DNA from: an uncultured Wenzhouxiangella sp. | GTDB lineage: Bacteria; Pseudomonadota; Gammaproteobacteria; Xanthomonadales; Wenzhouxiangellaceae | Assembly: GCA_913057255.1 (NCBI GenBank) | Contig: CAJXNU010000007.1 | Location: 1 to 33,102 of the forward strand | Reading direction: 5' to 3' | DNA length: 33,102 nt | Shown: one piece after another, positions 1 through 10,138 of the stretch | Numbering within the stretch: position 1 is the first letter of the stretch | How the letters are laid out: the number at the start of each line of letters is the position of its first letter | Notes under the pieces: model-generated | The model's input: the letters and a program-made list of their open reading frames with translations, nothing else | Database searches by the model: none | What the model was told of the DNA's origin: nothing | Made by a program: the position numbers and the translations under genes

Positions 1-1
1 T

Positions 2-3000
2 TGGTCACCGGAGATTTCAGGGCGACCCAGCTCGGGATCTCTAGACGCCCAAGCATCTGTCCAGTCACGGACCAAAGCCCAAATGCTGGGCAGTGCCGCA
101 ATAACCAGCATGAGCGATTTGAATTTCAATAACGTCTGGCAAACCACGCTCTCGAGTTCCAATCGATGCACCATCGGGCTGCCAGAGCTGCGGGTGCTGG
201 CCTATCGTCCGAGTCCTTTTGTCGAGAGCACGCTCAGTGGCGGCACCGGCAGCATCGATGACCCGTGTTTGATTGAGAATTGGAACGATTTGCACAAAAC
301 AAGAGACCACCTCAGTGCTGCCTTCGCGCTCAATGCCAACCTAGATAATCAAACGGCAGGTTATGCTGATCGGGTGACCAATCCAAGCGGTGGGTTTAGA
401 CCCATCGGCACTAATTCGAGTCCTTTTCGCGGGTCTTTTGATGGTCGTGGGTACGGCATTTCTGATTTGATCATCAACCGACCCTCTGTCACGGGTGTGG
501 GGCTGTTTGGATATCTAGCCCAAGGGGCGAGCATCCAAAATCTGAGTGTGGCTGGGAATGTCACTGGCTTATCCAGAGTCGGTGGCGTGGTCGGCGAGCT
601 GCCTGAGAATGCTTTTCTGGACAACGTGTCTATGACGGGCCAAATCACGGCCAGCGAAAGTCTTAACGCAGCCAGTGTGGGCGGCCTAGTGGGATGGAGT
701 GAGGGCAGCATCACTGACGCCAGTGCCGATGTCACCGTGACCACTTCAGGCGATGATGCCGGCGGTTTGGTCGGCACCAACGACGGTGGCACCGTGACGA
801 ACGCCTCTGCCTCTGGGACTGTCACTGGCAAGGGGCTGGTTGGGGGCTTAATTGGACTCAGCCAATCCGGAGCAATTTCGAAGAGCTATGCAAATGTCAC
901 AGTCAGCGCGTCAACCGGATCGGCCACTGGAAGCACGGGTGTGGCAGGTGGGCTAATTGGACGGTCTTATCTGGCCGAAAGAGTGACTGAGTCGATCTCT
1001 GCGGGAAATGTTACAGGCCGCGTGATTGGTGGTCTGATTGGAGAGATGGGGTTTGGGGCAGTCACTCAAGATAGCTTTAGTACCACCACCCTTAAAGGCA
1101 ATCCGCAACATGCAGGCGCGCTGGTTGGAAGCATTAATGATGGGACCCTAAAGCGTGCCTATTTTGCTGGTGTTGATCAGACCAACAACGGTGCCGATGG
1201 CCTGGTGGCACAAACCACATCCGAAACCATTGCCGAGACTTATTGGGACAGTGATGTCTTGAACTTAGCAGACAACGGCACGGGTACAGGACTTACCACC
1301 CAAGCGTTTATTACCGCTTCGACCTTTTCCAATTGGAACCTAACAAGTATTTGGGCATTGGGCACTACCGATCAGCTGAGCTATCCCTATCTGAGAAACA
1401 ATTCGGCCAGGCGCCCAGAGATTACTTTGACACTGGCACAAAGCAACCCCATCAACGGAGCGAGTTTGGTTGCGCTGTCTCCCGGTGTGATCCTTCTTGA
1501 GTTCAACATCGATGTATCAGTTGAAGATGCATTTTATATCGACCTTTTTCGCAATAACGATTTTTCTACCTGGAGCACGCTATCTGTCGCAGGCAAAACA
1601 GTTTCCATTACTTATGATCCGAAAGTCAGTAGCGACTATGTTCTAGAGTTAAAGCCAGGCGCGCTGGTTGCGAGTGCCAACAATCAAGTCACTCATGGCC
1701 CGATCGAAATCTCATTTAGCACCATCCCATTTGCCGAGGGCGATGGCACATCGACCTCTCCGTATCAAATCAATGGAATCAGTGACATTCGCAATCTGGG
1801 CAATACGCCAGAGCTATGGGATAAACACTATCAATTGACTCGGTCCATCATCCTTCCAGCCAGAGAAGGCAGCCAAGTTGAGTTGCCACCGATTGGGCCT
1901 TTTACCGGTGTTTTCGATGGCCAAGGCTTCTTCATCCGGAATCTGGTGGTGAAACAGACCGACAACGCACCTGCTGGGTTTTTCCAAGAAATCGGCGTGG
2001 GTGGAGAGGTGAAAGATTTGCATCTGGTGGACTTTGATGTGTCAGGTCCCCAACGAGCGGGCATCTTGGCAGGCATTAACCACGGGCTCATTCAAAGGAG
2101 CTCCGCATCTGGTCAAGTCAACTCTACGCAAGGACCAGCCGGTGGCTTGATGGGAGAGCACCGCGGTCGCGCGGAGAAAGTGTTTGCAGCTGCAGACGTG
2201 ACCGCGCCCAATGAGCTGGGTGGATTGGTCGGCATCATGACGGCTCCCAATAGCACCGATGCCGCGGAGATAGAAAATGCCTACAGCACGAGCACAGTCC
2301 ATGTCCCATCCGATGTCCAAGTCGCTGGTGGACTGGTTGGAAAGACATCTGGCTTGAGCTCCATCTTGTATGCCTATGTCGCAGGCGCTTTGGCGGTCAC
2401 GCCAGAGGGTGCGTCCACCTCCAGCTCAACAATTGACGGGCTCATTGGTAGCATAGATACCACCAAAACCTCACTTGGCTTTCTACACTTCATTGACACG
2501 TGGCCGGCAACTGGCCTAACGAAGTCCTCCGGTGATACAGAAGCAGATCTCAAGACGCAATCAACTTTTGCCAATTGGGATTTCAGCAGCGTTTGGCAAA
2601 TTGTCAACGAGCCAGACGATACCGTTGCAGTAGACCCACCCACAATCATTTCTTATCCCTATCTACGCGACTTGCCCTATGACCCCATCGCTGGAGACAT
2701 TGATCGAATGCCCATTCCGGGGCTTGGAGAAAAGGAATTTGCCGCAGGTGACGGGTCATTCGCAACCCCATTTATCATCAACAACTGGCGCCATTTAAAC
2801 AACATCAGAAATCAAAGCGCTGGCAAATATTTTGAGCTTGGCGCCGACCTTGGTCCTAATAGTATCGGCTATGAAACTTTCGCGAGTGCGACTGCCAATA
2901 GCAACAAAGGTTGGATTCCAATACCCGCCATGGATCTCAATCTCGACGGCGTCGGTTATGAGATTAGAGGGCTACAAATCAATCGACCCGATGAATCCAA

Positions 3001-6000
3001 TGTGGGTTTATTTGCAACCGTTAATGCGCAAAGTGCGGTGTCCAGCCTTTCGGTCTTTGACGCGAATGTCATTGGCCAGAGTCGAGTTGGCACTCTTGCA
3101 GGAAAGAATGATGGCATCATCTTCGGAGTCGCCTCAAGTGGTTCGGTAGAGTCCACTGCCGCTGATGCAAATATCAATACGGCCGTCTTCAGTGATGCCG
3201 GTGGCCTGGTAGGACATAACACCGGAGAGATTAGCACCAGCTTCAGTAATGCCCAAGTATCGGGAGTTGAAACCGGTGATGGTGGTTTAAGACTCGGCGG
3301 GTTAGTGGGCTTTAATGACGGGGGAGACCTCATTGATGTTTATGCGACCGGCGCAGTGACCGGTGCTGGAAATTTGGGTGGCTTGGTTGGTGCCGATGGC
3401 GTTGTTGACGATAATTCCTCTAGAAGCACCATCCAGCGCGCTTATGCTGTTGGTCTGGTTAATGATGGCGTCAGCGCGACCGGCGTGGGGGGTCTTGTAG
3501 GACAATCTTGGCCAGATAATACCGATAACGCTCCCGATAGCTATTGGGATACAGAGACCACAGGTCAAGCTGACCCAGGAGACACTGGCTCGTTCCCCTC
3601 GCCAGGCGTGGGCAAGTCCACAGCTGAGATGAAAACGTTCACAACATACACCAATTGGAACTTTTCACTGCTTTGGAACATCGTAAATATTGCTGAAGGT
3701 GCTGACACCATTGTCTCTTACCCATTCTTTCTCGTTCCTCAGCAAATACCCGAACCCGGTCGAGACTACCTCGCAGCTTTTGATGTCGCAGATCAAGGCT
3801 CAGGTACCACAGAAGATCCCTACCGGATCACCAAATGGCGTCATTTGGCCAATATCGCAAAAGAGCCCTCAGCCTATTTTGTCTTGGTCAACGACCTCGT
3901 GGCCGATGAGAATGATGCAGACTACCAAGCATTTGCCTCTGCATCAGCCAACGATGGTTTGGGCTGGGCACCCATCTTAGATCCCAACACCCCATTCACT
4001 GGCCACTTGGATGGCAACGGCAAAACCATTTCAGGTCTTGTTATCAACCGACCGAATGAGGACAACATTGGGCTATTTTCTGCTGTGGGAAATGGCGCCA
4101 CCATCAAAGACCTCACCATCTCCGCCACCATTGAGGGTAGAAGCTCAGTCGGTGCCATTGCTGGCATCATGGGAAATTCAAGCTTGGTCAATGTCCGTGT
4201 TGAGGAAACCACCATCGTTGCCGGTGCCGTTCCCACCAAAGAACAACAAAGTGAAGAGATCGATGGAAACGCTTTAGCCAGCAGTTTCGTTGGGGGCTTG
4301 ATTGGGCAGGCAAAAGATGGCGGCTCGGTCACCAATGGGGCAGCTGATAGACTGATTATTCGTGCCGAAGGCAGCCGAGCAGGCGGTCTGGTGGGCTACT
4401 TGGAAAATGGGCAACTGCTCCAATCGAATGCCACTGTTCAACTCTCAGCCCCCGGAGGCGTGGGTGGGCTCGTCGGTCGTCTAGGCATTCGCGCCGGAAC
4501 CCCTGACCCGAGAATTGAGCAAAGCTGGGCCAATGTCGCCATTGAGACCGGTAACTGCCCAATCTTTACACCGGACAGTGACATTAACATCACAGGCATC
4601 GGTGGTCTGGCTGGTGTCCTGGACTCATTCAATGCCGAAATTAATCAAAGTTATGCGAGCGTATCCATTCAATTGGGAGATAACTGTCAAAGGGCAGCGG
4701 GCTTGGTCGGATACAACAACCTCGGCACCATTAAAAACAGCTACGTGCTGGGCCAAATCACAGCAGGCGCTAATAGCCAACACATCGCCTCAGTGATGGG
4801 TGATCATTTCAACCCACCCGCCATTATCAATAGCTATGGAGCCGTTGATATCACCGTCGGCACCAATGGCCAAAACATTGGCGGCTTGATTGGTTCAGCC
4901 AATGGCTTTTCAGGCATCAGCGAGAGTTTCTACGACCAAGATCTTACTGGCAATACAAATGATGATTGTGATTCAGAGTTCGCACCTTGCGGCGAAGGAA
5001 AAACCACGCTGGAATTAAAAAACCCAGCCACCTTTGCCAATTGGTCTTTGGGTGGAAGCACCCCGATTTGGCAGATGGCCAGTGGGGATGAGATTTCCTA
5101 TCCTTACCTCGTTGATCCAGAACAGACACCGGCACCGGGCTTGGAAGGAGCCCCAATGCGCTTGGTTTATGACACCAGCCTCGGGAATGGCACCACCATT
5201 CGACTGCCATTTGATAGAATCGTTAATGTGACCATTGACTGGGGCGATGGCAGCACTCCCACCACGCACACAGAATCTGGATTTGTCTCGCATACCTACG
5301 GCGGAGAGGGCCAATACACAGTCAATATCTATGGTGAACTCCAGCAATTTGGTCAAAGAGGTGGTCTCTTTACTGAGTATGAAAACGCTGAAAAACTCAC
5401 CGCCGTCGAGTCATTTGGCAACATCGGCATCGAAAGCTTGGACTGGGCTTTTAAAAGTGCAAGCAACCTAGAACAAGTCCCCACCATCCTACCTGCCACT
5501 GTGCGCTCTATGCGAGGAGCCTTTGCGCAAGCAGCAAAATTCAATGATGCCAACATCACCAACTGGGATGTTGGAAACGTCACCGACTTCTCTCGGATGT
5601 TTGATGGAGCCACTGCGTTCAATCAAAACATTGGTGGCTGGACGGTCGACAACGCCACCAAGATGGAGTCTATGTTTTTAGAGGCGGTCAGCTTCAACCA
5701 GCCACTGGATGACTGGGATGTTTCGAATGTCACTTCTTTTTATCGGACGTTCGAACGGGCAGTACAGTTCGATCAAGATTTAAACAGCTGGACCCCAAAT
5801 AACGTTGACTCTATGCAAAGAATGTTCTTTGAGGCAACACAGTTCAACGGAAAAATTGATCAATGGAATACCGCCAATGTGACGCAAATGAATCGCATGT
5901 TTGACGGTGCCACACGTTTTAATCAGCCCATTGGCAACTGGGACGTCTCACAAGTTGTCACCTTTGATCGCATGTTTGCCAGAGCCATCACTTTCGATCA

Positions 6001-8032
6001 AGACATTTCTGGATGGAATCCAACGGCCGGCACTGACTTTGGAGGCATGTTCTGGTCTGCAGACTCTTTTAATCAACCCATTGGCCAATGGGGCGAGGAT
6101 GTCAAAAAAGCAACCAATATGGCTGAGATGTTTGCATACGCCGGATCATTCGACCAAGACATCAGTGCTTGGGATTTTTCTAATGTCCAAGACTTGTCTC
6201 AGTTTCTGGACGAATCGGGCTTTTCAAGCCAAAACTATGATGCCTTACTGATCAGCCTTGCGGATCAAACCCTACAGAGCAATGTGACACTCGGCGCGCT
6301 CCCGATTCGATACAGTGAGGGAGCTGCGGCCACTGCAAGGTCTGATTTAATCAATAAAAACGGTTGGACCATTCTAGATGGAGGCCCAATCCCCACTTTC
6401 TCCGGTGGCGATGGGCAAGCAGATACTCCTCACCTGATCAGTAGCCTAGATGATCTTAGGACCTTAAGCGAAGACCCTGAGGTTTGGGGACTCGATTATC
6501 AACTGACCCAGGATATCGATGCCAGCCAGACGGTGACTTGGAATGAAGGCCAAGGCTTGAGCCCTATTGGCACCAGCACTCAATCTTTTACCGGCACCTT
6601 CAATGGTAATGGATATCGCATCACAGGCTTAACTATCAAGCGGCCGCAACAAGAACAAGTGGGGCTGTTTGGGAATTCAAGCGGCATCGTCTCTGGATTG
6701 AGGCTGATTGATGCCAACATAGAGGGCTTCAACCGCGTTGGCGGGTTGGTCGGCTACAACAATGGAACAGTGTTTGATGCTGGCATCACAGGCACGGTCA
6801 AAGGGAGCGTGGGCATTGGTGGCCTGGTTGGGTTTAACACCGTGTTTGGCTCCATCGCTTCTAGCGCCAGTCATGCCGATGTAGACGGATCCAACGCTGT
6901 GGGTGGCCTCGTGGGTGAGCAGCGAGGCGCTTTACTGGACTCTTATAGCCAAGCATCAATCACCAGCGCAGGCACGATTGGTGGCTTAGTGGGCACGCTA
7001 TTTGGGAACCGAAGCATCATTGATCAAAGTTACAGCGCCAGCGTCTTAAGCACCTCTGGCCAAGGCCAAACACCCGGCGGGGTCGCTGGAAGTGTGGGCA
7101 GTCAGGATGCCACCAACAGTGGCGGCGAAGTCAGCCATACATACTTTCTGGGTGACTTCAATCAAGCCGGACTTGAATTGGCCTCTGCTGGGAACTACAC
7201 CATTGATGCGACCAATCTCGAACCCGTGGCCTTGAAAACGCCAAGCGGTATCGGTGCTGATACCGATTGGGATATCAATGGATCATCCAGTGAATGGGCT
7301 TTGTTGTCTGTTGATTCTATTCAAGCCAACGGCAAATTCTATCGGTCATATCCTTACCTCAAAATTTTGAGCTATGACGAACCGGGAAGCACCTCCACAG
7401 GACTGAGTTTACCCGGCCTCACTGAAATGCCACTGCCACCAAGCATTGATCCGGACAATACGAGTCTCAACGATGGCACACTCACGCTTGCCTTTAGTGT
7501 CCCAGAAGACACACCCGATGCCACAGTCACTGGGTTTGAGTACAGCCTGGATGATGGCAGCACGTGGCAATCGGTGAGTCAAACCACCTCACCGATCAGC
7601 GCGACAAACCTTAATGATTCGAGCTTCTATGTGATTCAGATTCGAACGCAAACAAACTCAGGTGTGGGCCCCGTCTCCGAGTCGTACCGAGTCATCGCGC
7701 AATCGGGTGCAATCAATGATGCATACACCACCATGGCCAATACAACGGTCTCAGGCGCAGTGGGAGAAAATGACATCATCCCAGCGGGTGCGACCTTCTC
7801 GATCGTCACCAATGTGATCTCCGGCACGCTTGATACATCTGCCTTCGCCACCAATGGGCAGTTCAGCTACACGCCATCGGGTGGACTGACGAACGAGACC
7901 GATCAGTTTGTCTATCAGATCTGTCTGCCAGCCCCCGATGACAGTGTTTGTGAACAAGCAACCGCCACCATTACGGTTAAAGGCACAGCCATTTTCCAAG
8001 ATCGTTTCCAAGCCCGTCCCTCACCACAATAG
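2..8032 (+). CDS. Giant GLUG / BspA-like (DUF285) repeat exoprotein, 5' partial
   Basis: The frame is open from the first bases of the window, so the true start and any signal peptide lie upstream; at least 2,670 residues are visible. Numbering from the Met at 83, it holds five related modules (about residues 1-440, 549-865, 885-1220, 1235-1680, 2108-2430). Each opens with a Gly/Asp-rich 'GDGs...PY.I' segment, continues with many GLUG motifs (such as VGGLVGWSEGSI) and closes with a Trp-rich stretch ending SYPYL. Between them lie an SbsA-like Ig domain (about 445-548), a PKD-like domain (about 1692-1757, with IDWGDGS and HTYGGEG) and nine BspA/DUF285 repeats of about 25 residues (about 1800-2105). 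A fibronectin III-like domain and a cadherin/Ig-like domain follow, then the tail IFQDRFQARPSPQ. GLUG and BspA repeats occur in surface adhesins, so a cell-surface or secreted adhesive role is inferred. The substrate and export route cannot be read from this sequence. Confidence 0.9.
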   Translation, partial: WSPEISGRPSSGSLDAQASVQSRTKAQMLGSAAITSMSDLNFNNVWQTTLSSSNRCTIGLPELRVLAYRPSPFVESTLSGGTGSIDDPCLIENWNDLHKTRDHLSAAFALNANLDNQTAGYADRVTNPSGGFRPIGTNSSPFRGSFDGRGYGISDLIINRPSVTGVGLFGYLAQGASIQNLSVAGNVTGLSRVGGVVGELPENAFLDNVSMTGQITASESLNAASVGGLVGWSEGSITDASADVTVTTSGDDAGGLVGTNDGGTVTNASASGTVTGKGLVGGLIGLSQSGAISKSYANVTVSASTGSATGSTGVAGGLIGRSYLAERVTESISAGNVTGRVIGGLIGEMGFGAVTQDSFSTTTLKGNPQHAGALVGSINDGTLKRAYFAGVDQTNNGADGLVAQTTSETIAETYWDSDVLNLADNGTGTGLTTQAFITASTFSNWNLTSIWALGTTDQLSYPYLRNNSARRPEITLTLAQSNPINGASLVALSPGVILLEFNIDVSVEDAFYIDLFRNNDFSTWSTLSVAGKTVSITYDPKVSSDYVLELKPGALVASANNQVTHGPIEISFSTIPFAEGDGTSTSPYQINGISDIRNLGNTPELWDKHYQLTRSIILPAREGSQVELPPIGPFTGVFDGQGFFIRNLVVKQTDNAPAGFFQEIGVGGEVKDLHLVDFDVSGPQRAGILAGINHGLIQRSSASGQVNSTQGPAGGLMGEHRGRAEKVFAAADVTAPNELGGLVGIMTAPNSTDAAEIENAYSTSTVHVPSDVQVAGGLVGKTSGLSSILYAYVAGALAVTPEGASTSSSTIDGLIGSIDTTKTSLGFLHFIDTWPATGLTKSSGDTEADLKTQSTFANWDFSSVWQIVNEPDDTVAVDPPTIISYPYLRDLPYDPIAGDIDRMPIPGLGEKEFAAGDGSFATPFIINNWRHLNNIRNQSAGKYFELGADLGPNSIGYETFASATANSNKGWIPIPAMDLNLDGVGYEIRGLQINRPDESNVGLFATVNAQSAVSSLSVFDANVIGQSRVGTLAGKNDGIIFGVASSGSVESTAADANINTAVFSDAGGLVGHNTGEISTSFSNAQVSGVETGDGGLRLGGLVGFNDGGDLIDVYATGAVTGAGNLGGLVGADGVVDDNSSRSTIQRAYAVGLVNDGVSATGVGGLVGQSWPDNTDNAPDSYWDTETTGQADPGDTGSFPSPGVGKSTAEMKTFTTYTNWNFSLLWNIVNIAEGADTIVSYPFFLVPQQIPEPGRDYLAAFDVADQGSGTTEDPYRITKWRHLANIAKEPSAYFVLVNDLVADENDADYQAFASASANDGLGWAPILDPNTPFTGHLDGNGKTISGLVINRPNEDNIGLFSAVGNGATIKDLTISATIEGRSSVGAIAGIMGNSSLVNVRVEETTIVAGAVPTKEQQSEEIDGNALASSFVGGLIGQAKDGGSVTNGAADRLIIRAEGSRAGGLVGYLENGQLLQSNATVQLSAPGGVGGLVGRLGIRAGTPDPRIEQSWANVAIETGNCPIFTPDSDINITGIGGLAGVLDSFNAEINQSYASVSIQLGDNCQRAAGLVGYNNLGTIKNSYVLGQITAGANSQHIASVMGDHFNPPAIINSYGAVDITVGTNGQNIGGLIGSANGFSGISESFYDQDLTGNTNDDCDSEFAPCGEGKTTLELKNPATFANWSLGGSTPIWQMASGDEISYPYLVDPEQTPAPGLEGAPMRLVYDTSLGNGTTIRLPFDRIVNVTIDWGDGSTPTTHTESGFVSHTYGGEGQYTVNIYGELQQFGQRGGLFTEYENAEKLTAVESFGNIGIESLDWAFKSASNLEQVPTILPATVRSMRGAFAQAAKFNDANITNWDVGNVTDFSRMFDGATAFNQNIGGWTVDNATKMESMFLEAVSFNQPLDDWDVSNVTSFYRTFERAVQFDQDLNSWTPNNVDSMQRMFFEATQFNGKIDQWNTANVTQMNRMFDGATRFNQPIGNWDVSQVVTFDRMFARAITFDQDISGWNPTAGTDFGGMFWSADSFNQPIGQWGEDVKKATNMAEMFAYAGSFDQDISAWDFSNVQDLSQFLDESGFSSQNYDALLISLADQTLQSNVTLGALPIRYSEGAAATARSDLINKNGWTILDGGPIPTFSGGDGQADTPHLISSLDDLRTLSEDPEVWGLDYQLTQDIDASQTVTWNEGQGLSPIGTSTQSFTGTFNGNGYRITGLTIKRPQQEQVGLFGNSSGIVSGLRLIDANIEGFNRVGGLVGYNNGTVFDAGITGTVKGSVGIGGLVGFNTVFGSIASSASHADVDGSNAVGGLVGEQRGALLDSYSQASITSAGTIGGLVGTLFGNRSIIDQSYSASVLSTSGQGQTPGGVAGSVGSQDATNSGGEVSHTYFLGDFNQAGLELASAGNYTIDATNLEPVALKTPSGIGADTDWDINGSSSEWALLSVDSIQANGKFYRSYPYLKILSYDEPGSTSTGLSLPGLTEMPLPPSIDPDNTSLNDGTLTLAFSVPEDTPDATVTGFEYSLDDGSTWQSVSQTTSPISATNLNDSSFYVIQIRTQTNSGVGPVSESYRVIAQSGAINDAYTTMANTTVSGAVGENDIIPAGATFSIVTNVISGTLDTSAFATNGQFSYTPSGGLTNETDQFVYQICLPAPDDSVCEQATATITVKGTAIFQDRFQARPSPQ

Positions 8033-8042
8033 CTGAGCTCAC

Positions 8043-8073
8043 ATGCCAAGCCCAATGTTCTTGGGCTTGGCAT
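8043..8073 (+). terminator. Strong inverted repeat after the giant exoprotein gene
   Basis: A perfect 13-bp inverted repeat (ATGCCAAGCCCAA / TTGGGCTTGGCAT) with a 5-nt loop lies 11 nt after the stop codon at 8032 and before the acs promoter. The position fits a transcription terminator. No clear T-run follows the stem on either strand, so it is not a textbook intrinsic terminator and could instead be a 3' end-stabilising hairpin. Confidence 0.55.
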
Positions 8074-8126
8074 CTTGCTGAGCCCCACACAGACACTGGC
8101 GTCTGGATCACCACCCCCAGCTTGAC

Positions 8127-8156
8127 TTGGACCCATGGTGATCTGCCTGCTATCAT
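8127..8156 (+). promoter_or_regulatory. Predicted sigma-70 promoter of acs
   Basis: TTGGAC (8127-8132), an 18-nt spacer and TATCAT (8151-8156) preceded by TGC give a plausible -35 and extended -10 element. A start near 8163 would leave a short leader containing the AGGAG at 8182-8186. It is placed by eye only, and no activator site was identified. Confidence 0.4.
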
Positions 8157-8191
8157 TTAGATCGCTTTAGAGGAGCGAGTCAGGAGAGCAC

Positions 8192-10138
8192 ATGTCAAAC
8201 GAAACCATCTACCCCATTCCAAGCATCATGGACGACACCTTGCTGGATGAAGCCCAGTATCGGTCCATGTACCAAGCCTCAATCGATGATCCAGACACTT
8301 TTTGGGCCGAGCAGGCCAGAGAAAGACTCGATTGGATCAAGCCATTTACCAAAGTCCGTGATGTCTCATTTGATAAAGATGATTTGCACATCCGCTGGTT
8401 TGAAGATGGCATCTTAAATGTCTCCGCCAACTGTATTGACCGGCATCTTAAAGACCATGCCGATGAAATCGCCATTATTTGGGAAGGCGATGAGCCCGAT
8501 CAAAGCAGCACCCTCACCTACCGTCAACTCCATGAAAAAGTGTGTCGTCTGGCCAATGCCCTGAAATCAGAGGGCGTTAAAAAAGGCGACCGGGTCACTT
8601 TATACATGCCCATGATTGCAGAGGCCGCGGTTGCGATGCTCGCCTGTGCGCGCATTGGCGCGGTCCATTCCGTGGTCTTTGGTGGCTTTTCACCTGAAGC
8701 GCTGGCCAATCGCATCATCGACTGTGGCTCGAGTGTGGTGATCACTGCCGATGAAGGCATTCGCGGTGGGAAAGTCATCCCTCTGAAGAACAATGTCGAC
8801 CAAGCGCTCACACAAGCTGGCACCGACATTGTCGAAAAAGTCATTGTGGTTGAGCGCACCGGTGGTGACATTGAGTGGCATGAGTCACGCGATCGCTGGT
8901 ATCACACCATCACCGATTCAGCCTCAGCCGACTGTGAACCCGAACCCATGGGCGCTGAAGACCCGCTATTTATTCTCTATACCTCCGGCTCCACAGGCAA
9001 ACCCAAAGGTGTGATGCACACCACCGCCGGCTACTTGCTGTATGCCTCCATGACCCATCAATATGTATTTGATTACCGACCCGGCGAGATCTACTGGTGC
9101 ACGGCCGATGTCGGTTGGGTCACGGGTCACTCTTATATTGTTTACGGCCCACTGGCCAACCGTGCGACCACCCTCATGTTCGAGGGTGTGCCCAATTATC
9201 CGGACAACTCACGGTTTTGGCAGGTGGTGGACAAGCACCAAGTCAATATTTTCTACACCGCACCCACTGCAATTCGTGCCTTGATGCGCGATGGCGATGG
9301 TCCGGTGAAATCTACAAAGCGTACCAGCTTAAGAATTCTGGGTTCGGTGGGTGAGCCGATTAACCCGCAAGCCTGGGAGTGGTACTTCCACACCGTTGGC
9401 GATGGACGCTGCCCGATTGTGGATACCTGGTGGCAAACCGAAACAGGCGGTGTGTTAATCACCCCTCTACCCGGCGCGACCCCATTAAAACCTGGCGCAG
9501 CGAGCTGGCCATTTTTTGGCGTGCAACCGGCGTTGGTAGACACCGATGGCCATGAGCTCCCCGGTGCCAATCAAGGGGCATTGATTCTCAAAGGCTCGTG
9601 GCCTGGGCAAATGCGCACGGTCTATGGCGACCATCAGCGCTTTGTGGACACCTATTTTTCCACCTTTGAAGGCAGCTACTTCACCGGCGATGGCGCCAGA
9701 CGGGATGAGGATGGTTACTGGTGGATCACCGGTCGAATGGACGATGTCCTAAACGTCTCGGGGCACCGCTTAGGCACGGCTGAGATTGAGAGCGCCTTAG
9801 TGGCTCATCCCGATGTTTCAGAAGCCGCCGTCGTTGGGTTCGAGCATGAGATCAAGGGCGAGGGCATTTATGCCTATGTCACTTTAACCGCTGGCGTTGA
9901 CCCCAAAGATGAAGACACAGCGATGCTCTCTAACTGGGTCAGAGAGCGAATTGGCCCCATTGCCAAACCAGATTTCATTCAATTTGCACCCGCGCTACCT
10001 AAAACCCGCTCGGGCAAGATCATGCGTCGGATCTTGAGAAAAATCGCAGCCAATGAGTTTGATAACTTAGGTGATACATCCACCCTCGCCGATCCTGGGG
10101 TGGTGCAGCAACTGATTGATGGGCGCCTTAGACGCTAG
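8192..10138 (+). CDS. acs: Acetyl-CoA synthetase (AMP-forming)
   Basis: Converts acetate, ATP and CoA to acetyl-CoA, AMP and pyrophosphate in the cytoplasm, allowing growth on or scavenging of acetate. The 648-residue length is close to the E. coli enzyme (652). The AMP-binding P-loop [12 protein letters not shown] lies near residues 263-274, followed by the Acs-typical [18 protein letters not shown] segment and [10 protein letters not shown]. The C-terminal [16 protein letters not shown] motif places the catalytic lysine at residue 609, the same number as the lysine that is reversibly acetylated in Salmonella Acs, so acetylation control is possible but not shown. ATG 8192 is supported by AGGAG 5 nt upstream. 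Its 3' end overlaps the convergent glycosyltransferase gene by 11 nt. Confidence 0.97.
   Translation: MSNETIYPIPSIMDDTLLDEAQYRSMYQASIDDPDTFWAEQARERLDWIKPFTKVRDVSFDKDDLHIRWFEDGILNVSANCIDRHLKDHADEIAIIWEGDEPDQSSTLTYRQLHEKVCRLANALKSEGVKKGDRVTLYMPMIAEAAVAMLACARIGAVHSVVFGGFSPEALANRIIDCGSSVVITADEGIRGGKVIPLKNNVDQALTQAGTDIVEKVIVVERTGGDIEWHESRDRWYHTITDSASADCEPEPMGAEDPLFILYTSGSTGKPKGVMHTTAGYLLYASMTHQYVFDYRPGEIYWCTADVGWVTGHSYIVYGPLANRATTLMFEGVPNYPDNSRFWQVVDKHQVNIFYTAPTAIRALMRDGDGPVKSTKRTSLRILGSVGEPINPQAWEWYFHTVGDGRCPIVDTWWQTETGGVLITPLPGATPLKPGAASWPFFGVQPALVDTDGHELPGANQGALILKGSWPGQMRTVYGDHQRFVDTYFSTFEGSYFTGDGARRDEDGYWWITGRMDDVLNVSGHRLGTAEIESALVAHPDVSEAAVVGFEHEIKGEGIYAYVTLTAGVDPKDEDTAMLSNWVRERIGPIAKPDFIQFAPALPKTRSGKIMRRILRKIAANEFDNLGDTSTLADPGVVQQLIDGRLRR

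Noticed and set aside
361-831. Long antisense frames within the giant exoprotein gene (for example 361-831 and 3922-4335 on the reverse strand)
   Set aside because: They arise from the repetitive Gly/Thr-rich codons of the sense gene, have Pro/Ser-rich nonsense composition and resemble no protein family.
5515-6240. Repetitive DNA as a CRISPR array or tandem nucleotide repeat
   Set aside because: The repeats are protein-level BspA units in a continuous reading frame with diverged DNA, with no constant repeat separated by unique spacers.
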